DNA of 32,434 nucleotides from JASDSY01 sp041441465 (lineage in GTDB: Bacteria > Muiribacteriota > UBA9980), in contig JASDSY010000006.1 in the NCBI GenBank assembly GCA_041441465.1, positions 1 to 32,434 on the forward strand. Direction: 5' to 3'. The translations under genes and the position numbers were made by a program. Under the pieces are notes generated by a model. The model searched no databases and was not told where the DNA came from. It saw only the letters and a list, made by a program, of their open reading frames with translations. This document shows, piece after piece, positions 1-9,028 of this stretch. Within the stretch, counting starts at the first letter, position 1. Each line of letters begins with the position of its first letter.

Positions 1-645
1 ATGAGACACGGCAATCGGCCGCGCGCATTCTATTCATACCTTCATATTGCCGTTTACGGCCGATTGTGAGGAAGAGTTACTAATATTAATTATTGAAATT
101 AAAGTAATACAAAAAAACTTTTTTATTTTTAAAAGGCGTGTGAACGTCAACAAAAAGCCTGTATATTTTTTTGATTCTACAGATCTCAGAATCAAATTTT
201 GTCATAGCTTTTATATTTTTTTAGTGATACTAACAATTTATTTAACTCGTGATTTCACTTGTTATTGCTGTCGATTAAGATAGTATTACAAATTCGCCGG
301 CCAAAATTCCCAAAAACGGCATATATATTTCCCCGGCAGGTGTCGCCTGCCGAAAAGGATTGCAAAGTACTTAACAACTTCGTTTCACGGAAATCGATGT
401 GCAAACAGTCACAAATTTACCAAAATACAAATTTATGAATGTCCCTCAAAAATGACATCATGAATAGCAGGATGGGTGGGGGTTTTAAAGGGGCGGTAAG
501 GAATTATTCCTTACCGCTCTCTTTGGGTCAGAACTAATAATTTAGCAGTGCTTGTTATTGAAGGTCAGAGGCTTGGCGCTGAGGGCTAAACAAGCGAGCA
601 AAAAGATTTTTTGTTTAGATAGGCACCCTTATTAGAAAAACAGGA
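1..645. other. Non-coding stretch with several hairpins
   Basis: I see no convincing gene here; the open frames lack a ribosome site and a recognisable product. The sequence holds four inverted repeats: arms 12-21 and 57-66 (10 bp, 35-nt loop), 334-340 and 346-352 (7 bp, 5-nt loop), 493-504 and 506-517 (12 bp, perfect), and 586-593 and 611-618 (8 bp). The last two lie downstream of the minus-strand gene ending at 646 and could help end its transcript, though neither has a strong T-run. The left edge may be the 3' flank of a gene outside the window. Confidence 0.5.
493..517. other. Perfect 12-bp palindrome (hairpin)
   Basis: The arms GCGGTAAGGAAT and ATTCCTTACCGC are separated by a single T, so the hairpin is almost perfect. 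It lies 129 nt beyond the stop of the minus-strand small heat-shock-like gene. On the minus strand it is followed by a short CCCCTTT, which is a poor T-run. It could be a weak terminator, an mRNA 3' end protector, or the terminator of a gene left of the window. Confidence 0.5.
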
Positions 646-1551
646 TTATTTAACTATAGGTAATGTGACTATTATTTTATCTTTTTGTTTATCCATTTTC
701 ATTTTTGTGCTGTCGACTTTAGCGGGAAGCGATAAACTTTGTGATGCCATCGAATTATAGTTAAATTTTGATACTTCGTTTTCTGAAGTTGTTTCCTTAA
801 TTTGTGAAATTTTATTTTGTACAGTTAGAATGTTATCTTTAACTTTGATATCTAAATTGTCTAAAGGGTTGCCTTCTATTGTTACAATTACGTTATCATT
901 AACTATTTTGTCGTTTATATTTAAACTTACCTCATTTGTGATATTAATATTGCCAGTGTTTAAACGGTTTTTTAAATGTTTAGATATATTTTCCTGCATT
1001 TTCATCATATTTTTAATATGCTTATCCATTCGTTTCATTTCGTTATCGAAGAAAATACGTCCGAATATCTCGTCATTATTAAAAAGTTCGTCATTGAAAT
1101 TAAACAAATCGTCCATATCTTTGTTTATTGAATCCCATGTTTTTGTCCTGTGAATTCTGCTATTTAAGGCGTCGTTATTAGTGTTGCCGCTTTTTATGAT
1201 TGGTGCGTTAATTGTGATTTGGTTATTTTCAACTTTAATTTTTATTTTGTCTTCATTTACATATACAGGTAATGGATAGCTTTCTTCGGAATTTTTATTG
1301 TTTTTATCTGTCTGTCTTAAAATAAGTTTATTATTTTCTATAAATGTCTCGGTTTTATTGCCTGAATTGTTTTTTATTGATAAAATAAGCTCATTATCTT
1401 TTATTTGGTGAGTTATATTATATTGTGAAAGAGAATTGTAGCCGGATTGGTTTGTACTTTCACCTGAAGCCTTAACGGAATTAATTTCAAAGCAAAATAC
1501 TACCATTAAAAATAAAATTGTTACAATTGTTAATTTTTTAGTTCTTAACAT
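646..1551 (-). CDS. Exported protein with two alpha-crystallin/Hsp20-like domains
   Basis: This 301-residue protein starts with a Sec signal peptide (basic start, hydrophobic residues 8-22, then VKASGE). The C-terminal third (about 208-301) has the beta-strand pattern of an alpha-crystallin domain: VIVTIEGNPLDNLDIKVKDN, then ILTVQ, then a SLSLPAKVD strand and a final KIIVTLPIVK. An earlier segment (about 45-118) has the same order, with LILSIKN, LILRQT, LPVYVNEDKIKIKVENN and ITINAP, so I read it as two such domains. Between them lies a charged, Met- and Asp-rich linker. Small heat-shock proteins hold unfolded proteins and are normally cytoplasmic; this one would act outside the inner membrane. 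An AGGAGG at 1560-1565, 8 nt from the ATG, fixes the start. It has its own promoter and no operon partner. The fold assignment comes from pattern matching only. Confidence 0.7.
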   Translation of the reverse strand: MLRTKKLTIVTILFLMVVFCFEINSVKASGESTNQSGYNSLSQYNITHQIKDNELILSIKNNSGNKTETFIENNKLILRQTDKNNKNSEESYPLPVYVNEDKIKIKVENNQITINAPIIKSGNTNNDALNSRIHRTKTWDSINKDMDDLFNFNDELFNNDEIFGRIFFDNEMKRMDKHIKNMMKMQENISKHLKNRLNTGNINITNEVSLNINDKIVNDNVIVTIEGNPLDNLDIKVKDNILTVQNKISQIKETTSENEVSKFNYNSMASQSLSLPAKVDSTKMKMDKQKDKIIVTLPIVK

Positions 1552-1634
1552 TAAAATTTCCTCCTTTATTTTTTATATTAATTTGTGAAAGCAATATTTA
1601 TACCATTTATGTTAATGATATTTTTATAAAATTT

Positions 1635-1663
1635 ATTATACTTATTTTGATAAGTATAGTAAA
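1635..1663 (-). promoter_or_regulatory. Promoter of the small heat-shock-like gene, with internal dyad
   Basis: On the minus strand TTTACT (1663-1658) and TATAAT (1640-1635) are separated by exactly 17 nt, about 85 nt upstream of the ATG. A perfect 8-bp inverted repeat (1637-1644 and 1651-1658) fills the spacer and overlaps the -10, which is where a repressor would bind. It does not resemble CIRCE (TTAGCACTC-N9-GAGTGCTAA). Confidence 0.55.
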
Positions 1664-1910
1664 ATATATATTCATAAATAATAATTTTAAAATGAATATC
1701 TTTTTTGTTATTTCTAAAAAAATTCTATTAATTCAATTTTTAGATATCTATTTTATCATTTTGAAAAAATGCATATAATAATTGTTAATTAATTTCATTA
1801 TTTATTATTAAATTTAAAACTAATTGTGTAATTTTTTCATAATCAAAATGTTTTATGTTGAAAAATTCCTGACAACTTGAAGAAAAATCCAACAATGATT
1901 TAAGAATCTT

Positions 1911-1939
1911 TTGACTCTTACCCATCTTTTTGATATAAT
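1911..1939 (+). promoter_or_regulatory. Sigma70-type promoter of the M6 protease gene
   Basis: TTGACT (1911-1916) and a perfect TATAAT (1934-1939) are 17 nt apart. Transcription would start near 1946, leaving a leader of about 60 nt before the ATG at 2008. Confidence 0.7.
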
Positions 1940-2007
1940 TTTCAGGTAATTGCGCTTAAATTTAAAGTTTATAAATAAAATTAAAAATGATAATATGCGA
2001 GGTTTAA

Positions 2008-5000
2008 ATGACTAACATTCGTTCGATATTTGCCCATAGTGTAAAGTTTTTATTGATATTTACAATATTAGTATTACATATATTTATTAATTGTAATATT
2101 TCATTTGCGATAGCACCGCCGCTTGATCCTACCAGACAGGTGCCTGAAAATTTATTGAAATATCGTTTTGAAAATCCAGGCGGTTATGGCCGAATGATAC
2201 AGCCAGAGCGCAGCGGTATGTTTTATGCCCCCGGTGAAGCTATTGGCGGTTTATTGCAAAATAAAATTAAAACTAACCCCGATGTAAGGCTTCTTGTTAT
2301 TCTTGTCGAATTTTCAGATGTAAAAATGGCATCTGACGGAGCTTCTAAGATTACCACAATGCTGAATGACTTAAAGAAGTATTTTGCAGACCAATCTGTT
2401 AATAAAGTTAACGTAATTCCTACTATTAAGGGATTGACTGCGACTAAGCCTTACCTTCTTCCTAATACTATGGCTTCATATGGTTCTACTGATAATGCCA
2501 ATGCACTTATAGGCGATGCTATTACTGTTGCCGACGGAGATACCGACTATTCGCAATATGATTGCCTTATGGTCGCTCATGCGGGTTATGGCGATGAAAG
2601 CAATACCGGTTCATCTTCAGGAACTGATGATATATGGAGTCAATATTATTATACATCAGGCGGCGCCATAAAAAGCAATACTCATGGTGTTGTTATTTCA
2701 GGCGCTACCGTCGTGCCTGAATTAGAACATAATAACGTAAATTCATTGGGCGTTATCTGTCATGAATTTGGTCATCAATTCGGACTTCCTGATCTATATG
2801 ATACTACTTATAATACCGAAGGCGGTATAGGCAAATGGACGTTAATGGCGACAGGCTCATATAATGGTACAGTTATAGGCGCCACGCCCGCCCCGCTCGA
2901 CCCGTGGTGCCGAAACGTACTTGGCTGGGCTGATATTCAGAATGTTACCTCGAATATTGCGAGTTTAAATTTTACTTACGGCAAGACTTATCGATTTGAA
3001 AAAGACGGCGCTTCGACCGGAGATGATTTTTATTACGCCGAAATCCGCAAAAATGTCTCAGGCACCTGGGATTCCGGACTCCCTGGCGAAGGGCTTTTAA
3101 TTTTTCACATTAATAAATCCGGTTCTAACGCGACTTCAATGACTCCGAATAACTCGACACCGCGTCTTATACAAGTAATGACTGCGAATAACGGCGACCA
3201 TCTGACTATTAGTCCGAGAAGTAAAATAAGAGGGCTTGATACCGATCCTTATCCAACTTCTTCTAATAAAACTTTTAATTTTACATCTTCGCCGTCTTCT
3301 AAAAAGTGGGATAATACAAATTCATATATAGGCTTAATAAACATCACTAAAACAGGTACCGGGAGTTCAATGTCTATTAACGCTTCGGCTTTTGTCAATG
3401 CCGAGCTTACCAAAGTTTCGGGAGACAGCCCGGTGCAGAGTGTTGTAACTAATTCAGTATTTCCGACCCCTTTTAAGGTAAACGTTTCGGATGCAACCGG
3501 TCCTTTGGCGAATGTTGATGTGACGTTTACCGTTTCGCCATCAGGTTCGGCTGTAATTTCGGAATCACAGCCGGTTAAGACCGATTCGCTTGGCAATGCG
3601 CAAATCACGTTGACAGCAGGGGCAAACCCGGCGTCATTAACCATAAATGCAGCTGCAAATATCAGCGGTGCGGGATTAACTTCTAAAAGCCTAAATTTTG
3701 GCGCTGCGATTGTTAGCTCGCCGACGCAGCCTGGCGATGTTTCAGATACGGCATCGGTCGTGATTTTGAAAAACGCCAGTGAACAGCCGTTCGCCGCCGA
3801 CGGCACAACCGGAGCGATTGTCGAAATAACAATTTATGACGCGCAGATTATTTCCGGCGACACATCAGGAAAAGGCAATCCTATTCCTAATTGCGATGTA
3901 TGGATTTCTTCTGATATGAATAATGTGGTGGCGGGTGCGGACTTATTTACGCCGTCGTCAATGCCGATAAAAACTGACAGCTCAGGCAGGGCGACATATA
4001 CAATCAAGACTTCTAAAATAGGGCTGCGTACGATAACTGTTCGCGCCCAAAAATCGGGTTATTCGCAAAAGACGTTAAAAAATACTTTAGCGCTTGAGTT
4101 TAAATCCGGCGGCATATCGCTAGCAGCTTCGACTGTTAATGCTTCAAGAACTTCAGGTATTGTGGCTGACGGAAATGACAGCGCAGAAATTACCGTAATG
4201 CTAAAGGATTCGAGTTATAATCCGGTAGCCGGTAAATTAATAGCATTATCAGCTGCTCCGGCTGACGGTATTACAATTACTCCGGGCAGCGGCGCTTATA
4301 CCGACGGAACTGGAATGGCCAAATTTTATGTTCAGTCCGGTAAAGTACAAACGGTTACGATTTCCGCCGTTCTTGAAGGCGGCGCTGTTTTGAATCAAAA
4401 ACCCGTATTGACATTCATTTCTTCCGAAATAAGCACATCGCAGTCAACTGTAACCGCTTCCGAGGGAACGGTAGTCGCCGACGGCGAACATTATTCGGTG
4501 GTTACGATAACGCTCCGAAATGCATCGGGTCAGCCTATAAAAGATGTTCAGCCAGTGTATAGCGTTACAGGCCTTAATAATAAATATGAAACTTATAATT
4601 CGGAATCTCAGGGAACTCTTTTGAAAACGAATTATGAAGGCAAAACCTATCTTGCGATTGCCTCCACTACGGCCGAAAAGAAAAAAGTTACAATTACAGC
4701 TAACGGTGTTAAATTATATCAGGAACCTGAAATTGTTTTTACAGCGGACGATCCTGTGAAAATGAATTTATATTCAGGTAATAATCAGGTTGGAATTGCA
4801 GGACAGGAACTTGGCCAGAATTTACAAGTTCAGTTATTTGATAAGAACAATAACCTGGTTTCAGGAAAAAGCGTCACCTTTAAAATTAATCAAGCTCCGT
4901 CAGGTGCGTCAGGACATGGAATTGTAAACGGTTCTTCGGTAGTTGGCACGTTGAATGTTATTACCGCTTCTAACGGAATAGCTTCTGTGAAGGTGAAATT

Positions 5001-8000
5001 AGGCAATAAAATTGGACAATATACGTTTTTAGCAGAATACGGTTCGGTTTCGGGTTCGCCTGTAATGTTCACCGCGCGCGCGGACAGCGGCGGCGGCGCT
5101 TCTATTACTAAAATCGAGGGTGATAATCAAAACTCAAAAATTAATCCTATTGGTACCGCACCTAATAAAATGAATTATCTTAAATTGACGGTAAGGGTGG
5201 CCGATGAATATGGCAATTATACGCCAAATGTGATCGTAAAATATACTCAAAACTCGAAACCCTCAGGTGCGGCCGACTGTACATTTTCGACTGGCACTAT
5301 GAATGTTTCGACGGATTCTGACGGGTATGCGGTATCGCTTGTCGCTTTGGGCGATAAAGTCGGAGATTATCAGATTAAAGCCGCTTTTAATAAAGGCGAC
5401 AATACTGAAGTTTCGACTATTTTTAATCTTAAGGCTGTTGCCGGCGATCCGGCTGCAATAAATAAAGATAGTGACAATAACATTTCCGGGGATTCACAGG
5501 AAGTGTTGCCAAATACATTGCTTCCTAAAGCTTTTAAGGTAAAAATTGTGGATTCTTCAGATAACGCGGTCGGCAGCCCAATTCCTGGTTGTAAAGTGAC
5601 TTTCAGCGTACAGAGCGGTACTGGAAATTTTGGCGGCAATAATTCAATCGTTGTAGATACTAATTCTAATGGTGAAGCAATCGCTAATTATACGGCCGGC
5701 TCATCAGTTGGCGTAGAGCTTATTAATGTTTACGCCTATGGCAATTACAGCGTTATTCCTTCGAACCAATTCAAGGTTTATATAAAACCCGGAGCGGCTT
5801 CTAAAATTGTAAACGGCTCAGCATACGATAAGTATTCAACCACGGTTGATACGAATCTTGCCTCGCCATTTATAGTGAAGGTGACTGATAATTATGGTAA
5901 CGCGGTTTCAGGCCATTCGGTCAACTTATCGATCGGCTCTGTTACCGGTTCGGTAAATCAAGCGATATATAAGACTGAACCTGCCGATTTCAAGACGGAC
6001 CAATTTGGATTTTTAAAAATATATGCTCATACCGGATCAAAACCCGGAACTTATAAAGTGACAGCGTCTATTACAGGTGCTTCTGTTGAATTTGGCGCTA
6101 TCGCTACTGCCGGAATACCTGATTATTCAAGAATTAATTATGTCGCTTCGGCAAATATTAATTCCGTAATTGCCAACGGCTCAGATTCGGCTGAAATTGC
6201 CATGCAGTTTTTTGATTCAAGCGAAAACCTTATTTCTAACAGCCCGGTAAATATATACATATCTTCACAGATAGTCGCTGGAGTAACTCAGGAACCGCTT
6301 TCGGGTTCTCATACATATGTTACTGATAATAACGGCTGGCTTAAATTTAAGTTTAAAAGCCTTAAAACTGGCGTTGCTGAATTTAACGGTTCACTTTCAG
6401 GTACAATATTCAAATTGACTCCTAAAATTACGTTTATCAGCGGGCCAATGGATGTTACTCGTTCGATTTTTAAAGTCGACCCGATAAGCATTAATAAACA
6501 GATATTCGCTAACAAACGCGATACTTTTGAGATATTATTAAACTTAAAAGATGCTAATGATAATCCGGTTTCCGGATTCATTCCGCAAGTTGGAGCAGGC
6601 GGTAATTTAGAAGCGATCTGTGTTAACGATCCGTTAAATACTTTTATTGCCGTGCCGGCCGGTTCTACAGATTTGAACGGTAATTACAGATTTAATATTA
6701 AATCGTCCCTTGCCGGCGACAAAAAAATAAAGGTGAAAGTCAACGGAACCTGGCTGAAATGCTCAAACGGAAGTATTGAGCTGCCTGTCACATTTCAGAC
6801 AAATAAGATTGATTTTTCTAAATCGACTTATAGCGCAGCTGCGCCGACTACCGTTGTTGCTAATAATTCGGATGTGATAAATTTAAAAGTTAATGTTAAA
6901 GATACTTCAGCGTCAAGTCTGCCGGTTGAAGGATTGAACAGCAGTTCATTCAGGATAACTATTAAGGATATTGCGACCTCGGTAAACGGCGCATTCAGTA
7001 ATGACATTAATTCTACTATGCTGTTTAACAGCGGCGACGGAAGTTATAATTTTGCCGGCAAATGCGTAAAAGCCGGAACTTATGAAGTTACGGTCGAGGT
7101 TTTGCAGTCAGGAGTCTGGACTTCAATAACCGGAAATTCCAAACCGCAAATTACTTATCTGGCAGGCGCGGCGGCTATGCTGAAAAAAGTCGACGCGGCT
7201 GATCCTACAGGCATTGTCGGCGAAACGTCTATAAGCACTTTGAAAGCTATGGTGGTTGACGCTTATGGCAACCCTGTCGCAAATTCTGTTGTCAATTTCA
7301 CAGTTACAGAAGGTGCCGAGGCCAGCGTTGTCAGCGCTCAGGTTTATACGAATTCATTCGGCATTGCCGAAACAAAATTCAAACTCGGTAAGGCTGCCGG
7401 CTGGTATAAATTCAGGGCCGATTCATTTTTGCTTGGCAATACTCAAACCTGCAATTTTAATGTTTACGCATTTCCGGGAGCGGCTTTCGAATTTAAAGTT
7501 AACAATATACCTGCTTCGGTTATGCAGTGCCAGAATTTAAAGCAGCTTGAGCTTGTGGTTTATGATTCTTACCGCAATATAAAAACAAATTATTCAGGTT
7601 CCGTTTTTATGCAGTCAAATGATGAAACTGCCCTTTTGCCATATCCGACGGCAGTTGATTCTTACACGTTTAAAACTTCGGATTACGGCCGTAAAGTGTT
7701 TACCGAGGGTGTAACGTTTTTTAAAGTAAACGCTTCTAATTCACTTACATTTATTGAAAATAAGTCAATTTCGCCGATTCAAATTTCAAAGACAATACCT
7801 GTTACAGCTATGCCTGATAATTTGCGTGACGCGTTTAAAGCAGGTTCATTTTTTATTCCGGGAACTAACAAAAAGGCATTATTTATTGCAGTTCGTATGA
7901 AACGCGGTTATTCCAATACAAATACGCCGTACATTTCATATTCGATCGATGGCGGCGCGTACTCAACGCAGGCTTATATGGAAAATAATAACAATGGAAT

Positions 8001-8112
8001 TTATTTTTGCAGGGTAAGCGCAGGAACGATAAAAAAATGTAAGGTAAAAATATTTTGTGATTCGGACGGGGTAAATGATCCTTTATATACTGAGGCCGAA
8101 TTTAATTACTAA
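2008..8112 (+). CDS. Giant exported M6-type metalloprotease with Ig-like domain stalk
   Basis: This 2034-residue protein has an N-terminal hydrophobic export signal (about residues 12-34). The catalytic domain follows, with the zinc motif HEFGHQFGLPD (H252, E253, H256, probable third ligand D262) and a Met-turn-like WTLMATG (M280). This fits the M6 immune-inhibitor-A family of secreted peptidases. From about residue 465 to 1830 there are some twelve bacterial Ig-like (Big_1/invasin-type) domains of 100-120 residues. Each has a DxxGNxV-type turn and a later D.xGxA turn followed by a strand. The last ~100 residues form a separate beta-rich domain. I see no sortase motif, S-layer domain or type IX secretion tail, so the anchoring mode is unknown. 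A weak GCGAGG precedes the ATG. It is monocistronic, with a promoter at 1911 and a terminator at 8211. It may be a surface or secreted protease held away from the cell by the stalk. Confidence 0.88.
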   Translation: MTNIRSIFAHSVKFLLIFTILVLHIFINCNISFAIAPPLDPTRQVPENLLKYRFENPGGYGRMIQPERSGMFYAPGEAIGGLLQNKIKTNPDVRLLVILVEFSDVKMASDGASKITTMLNDLKKYFADQSVNKVNVIPTIKGLTATKPYLLPNTMASYGSTDNANALIGDAITVADGDTDYSQYDCLMVAHAGYGDESNTGSSSGTDDIWSQYYYTSGGAIKSNTHGVVISGATVVPELEHNNVNSLGVICHEFGHQFGLPDLYDTTYNTEGGIGKWTLMATGSYNGTVIGATPAPLDPWCRNVLGWADIQNVTSNIASLNFTYGKTYRFEKDGASTGDDFYYAEIRKNVSGTWDSGLPGEGLLIFHINKSGSNATSMTPNNSTPRLIQVMTANNGDHLTISPRSKIRGLDTDPYPTSSNKTFNFTSSPSSKKWDNTNSYIGLINITKTGTGSSMSINASAFVNAELTKVSGDSPVQSVVTNSVFPTPFKVNVSDATGPLANVDVTFTVSPSGSAVISESQPVKTDSLGNAQITLTAGANPASLTINAAANISGAGLTSKSLNFGAAIVSSPTQPGDVSDTASVVILKNASEQPFAADGTTGAIVEITIYDAQIISGDTSGKGNPIPNCDVWISSDMNNVVAGADLFTPSSMPIKTDSSGRATYTIKTSKIGLRTITVRAQKSGYSQKTLKNTLALEFKSGGISLAASTVNASRTSGIVADGNDSAEITVMLKDSSYNPVAGKLIALSAAPADGITITPGSGAYTDGTGMAKFYVQSGKVQTVTISAVLEGGAVLNQKPVLTFISSEISTSQSTVTASEGTVVADGEHYSVVTITLRNASGQPIKDVQPVYSVTGLNNKYETYNSESQGTLLKTNYEGKTYLAIASTTAEKKKVTITANGVKLYQEPEIVFTADDPVKMNLYSGNNQVGIAGQELGQNLQVQLFDKNNNLVSGKSVTFKINQAPSGASGHGIVNGSSVVGTLNVITASNGIASVKVKLGNKIGQYTFLAEYGSVSGSPVMFTARADSGGGASITKIEGDNQNSKINPIGTAPNKMNYLKLTVRVADEYGNYTPNVIVKYTQNSKPSGAADCTFSTGTMNVSTDSDGYAVSLVALGDKVGDYQIKAAFNKGDNTEVSTIFNLKAVAGDPAAINKDSDNNISGDSQEVLPNTLLPKAFKVKIVDSSDNAVGSPIPGCKVTFSVQSGTGNFGGNNSIVVDTNSNGEAIANYTAGSSVGVELINVYAYGNYSVIPSNQFKVYIKPGAASKIVNGSAYDKYSTTVDTNLASPFIVKVTDNYGNAVSGHSVNLSIGSVTGSVNQAIYKTEPADFKTDQFGFLKIYAHTGSKPGTYKVTASITGASVEFGAIATAGIPDYSRINYVASANINSVIANGSDSAEIAMQFFDSSENLISNSPVNIYISSQIVAGVTQEPLSGSHTYVTDNNGWLKFKFKSLKTGVAEFNGSLSGTIFKLTPKITFISGPMDVTRSIFKVDPISINKQIFANKRDTFEILLNLKDANDNPVSGFIPQVGAGGNLEAICVNDPLNTFIAVPAGSTDLNGNYRFNIKSSLAGDKKIKVKVNGTWLKCSNGSIELPVTFQTNKIDFSKSTYSAAAPTTVVANNSDVINLKVNVKDTSASSLPVEGLNSSSFRITIKDIATSVNGAFSNDINSTMLFNSGDGSYNFAGKCVKAGTYEVTVEVLQSGVWTSITGNSKPQITYLAGAAAMLKKVDAADPTGIVGETSISTLKAMVVDAYGNPVANSVVNFTVTEGAEASVVSAQVYTNSFGIAETKFKLGKAAGWYKFRADSFLLGNTQTCNFNVYAFPGAAFEFKVNNIPASVMQCQNLKQLELVVYDSYRNIKTNYSGSVFMQSNDETALLPYPTAVDSYTFKTSDYGRKVFTEGVTFFKVNASNSLTFIENKSISPIQISKTIPVTAMPDNLRDAFKAGSFFIPGTNKKALFIAVRMKRGYSNTNTPYISYSIDGGAYSTQAYMENNNNGIYFCRVSAGTIKKCKVKIFCDSDGVNDPLYTEAEFNY

Positions 8113-8426
8113 AATTTAATGCATATTTTATAAAATATGATTTTTATAGTTTTATCTTGAGATAAATTAGAGCTTACATATATTATCATAGTTTAAGGTC
8201 GAAGAGAATAAAAAAGGATTTCTGAAAATAATATATTTCAGAAGTCCTTTTTTTATGGAATTATTATCCGGGCAATATTTATAAAATCTGCTGTAATACT
8301 TATGAAAATAGCGCTTAAAATAAGTTTCGATTTCGATTATTATTTTAGAATTTAATGAAAATAATTTTTGAAAATTAACTAAAAGAATTTAAATAATGGT
8401 ATTATGATGGCAATATAAAAATAAAA
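8113..8426. other. Convergent intergenic region
   Basis: This stretch separates the protease gene from the convergent membrane-protein gene. It holds a perfect 18-nt AT-rich palindrome at 8122-8139, just after the protease stop, and the terminator hairpin at 8211-8254. I see no gene in it. Confidence 0.6.
8211..8254. terminator. Bidirectional intrinsic terminator
   Basis: A 17-bp stem (8211-8227 with 8236-8252, one G-U pair) is flanked by an A-run on the left and a T-run on the right. It can therefore end both the plus-strand protease transcript and, about 170 nt after the stop, the minus-strand gene at 8427-8969. Confidence 0.85.
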
Positions 8427-8969
8427 CTACTGATATACCATTTCATAGCCGCGTATTTTGGCTTTCGATAATTTTTCGATAGTTTGTTTGATATTATCAA
8501 GTTCGTTTTGATGGCCTGAGGTAACGCAATTTTTAATGTCTTCAAGGCATTTTTGCGCCTGGTCAAAAAAAACTATCATATCTTTTTTTGTTTTTTCAGC
8601 GCTTATCGGCGCTATTATTTTATCAATTTCCTTTTTCGTGTATTTGCATGCATTAATATTTTCGGCGATTACAAAGTATAACTCTTCCCGTTCTTTAAGA
8701 GTTACTTCGTCAGTTGAATTAATTTTGACTTTCTTGATTATATTGCCGGCCTGTTCGTAAATTGCCGGAATATGCGCGTTGAAATTATCTATTGACGTTA
8801 TTATTCCGCCAAAATAATAAAGATACTCATCGCTTGATTCATTTTCACGATTTATGAATAAAAAAATTATGAATATTAAAAGCCCGGCCAGTATTCCTAA
8901 AAATCCGGCTTTTAATATTAAATTAATATCTTTTTTAGGTTTATTGTCATTAATTTCGGTAGCGCTCAT
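8427..8969 (-). CDS. Single-pass membrane protein with helical exported domain, unknown function
   Basis: I do not recognise this 180-residue protein. It has a short charged N-terminus, one transmembrane helix (about residues 20-40, LILKAGFLGILAGLLIF region) and then about 135 residues predicted to be helical and rich in Lys, Glu and Ile, probably outside the inner membrane. The start is forced: an in-frame stop lies two codons upstream (TAA, ACA, GAT, ATG) and no other start codon is near. There is no Shine-Dalgarno sequence, and the predicted promoter ends only 9 nt from the ATG, so the mRNA may be leaderless. It is divergent from the FecR-like gene, with 59 nt between the starts. Four-helix or chemoreceptor-like sensor domains are possible, but no signature supports that. 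Confidence 0.75.
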   Translation of the reverse strand: MSATEINDNKPKKDINLILKAGFLGILAGLLIFIIFLFINRENESSDEYLYYFGGIITSIDNFNAHIPAIYEQAGNIIKKVKINSTDEVTLKEREELYFVIAENINACKYTKKEIDKIIAPISAEKTKKDMIVFFDQAQKCLEDIKNCVTSGHQNELDNIKQTIEKLSKAKIRGYEMVYQ

Positions 8970-8978
8970 ATCTGTTTA

Positions 8979-9007
8979 TATTAACATAGAAGCCATATTC
9001 TTGTCAA
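8979..9007 (-). promoter_or_regulatory. Promoter giving a possible leaderless mRNA
   Basis: On the minus strand a perfect TTGACA (9007-9002) and TTAATA (8984-8979) are 17 nt apart. The expected start site near 8972 is only about 3 nt from the ATG at 8969, which fits the absence of a ribosome binding site. Confidence 0.5.
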
Positions 9008-9028
9008 AATATTTAAAATAATGCCGAT

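Noticed and set aside
47..283. Open frame of 78 codons on the plus strand
   Set aside because: No ribosome site, biased low-complexity composition rich in Phe, Ile and Tyr as expected of AT-rich non-coding DNA, and no recognisable product.
3249..3806. Long open frame on the minus strand inside the protease gene
   Set aside because: It is antisense to clear Ig-like domains; such frames arise from codon bias in the real gene.
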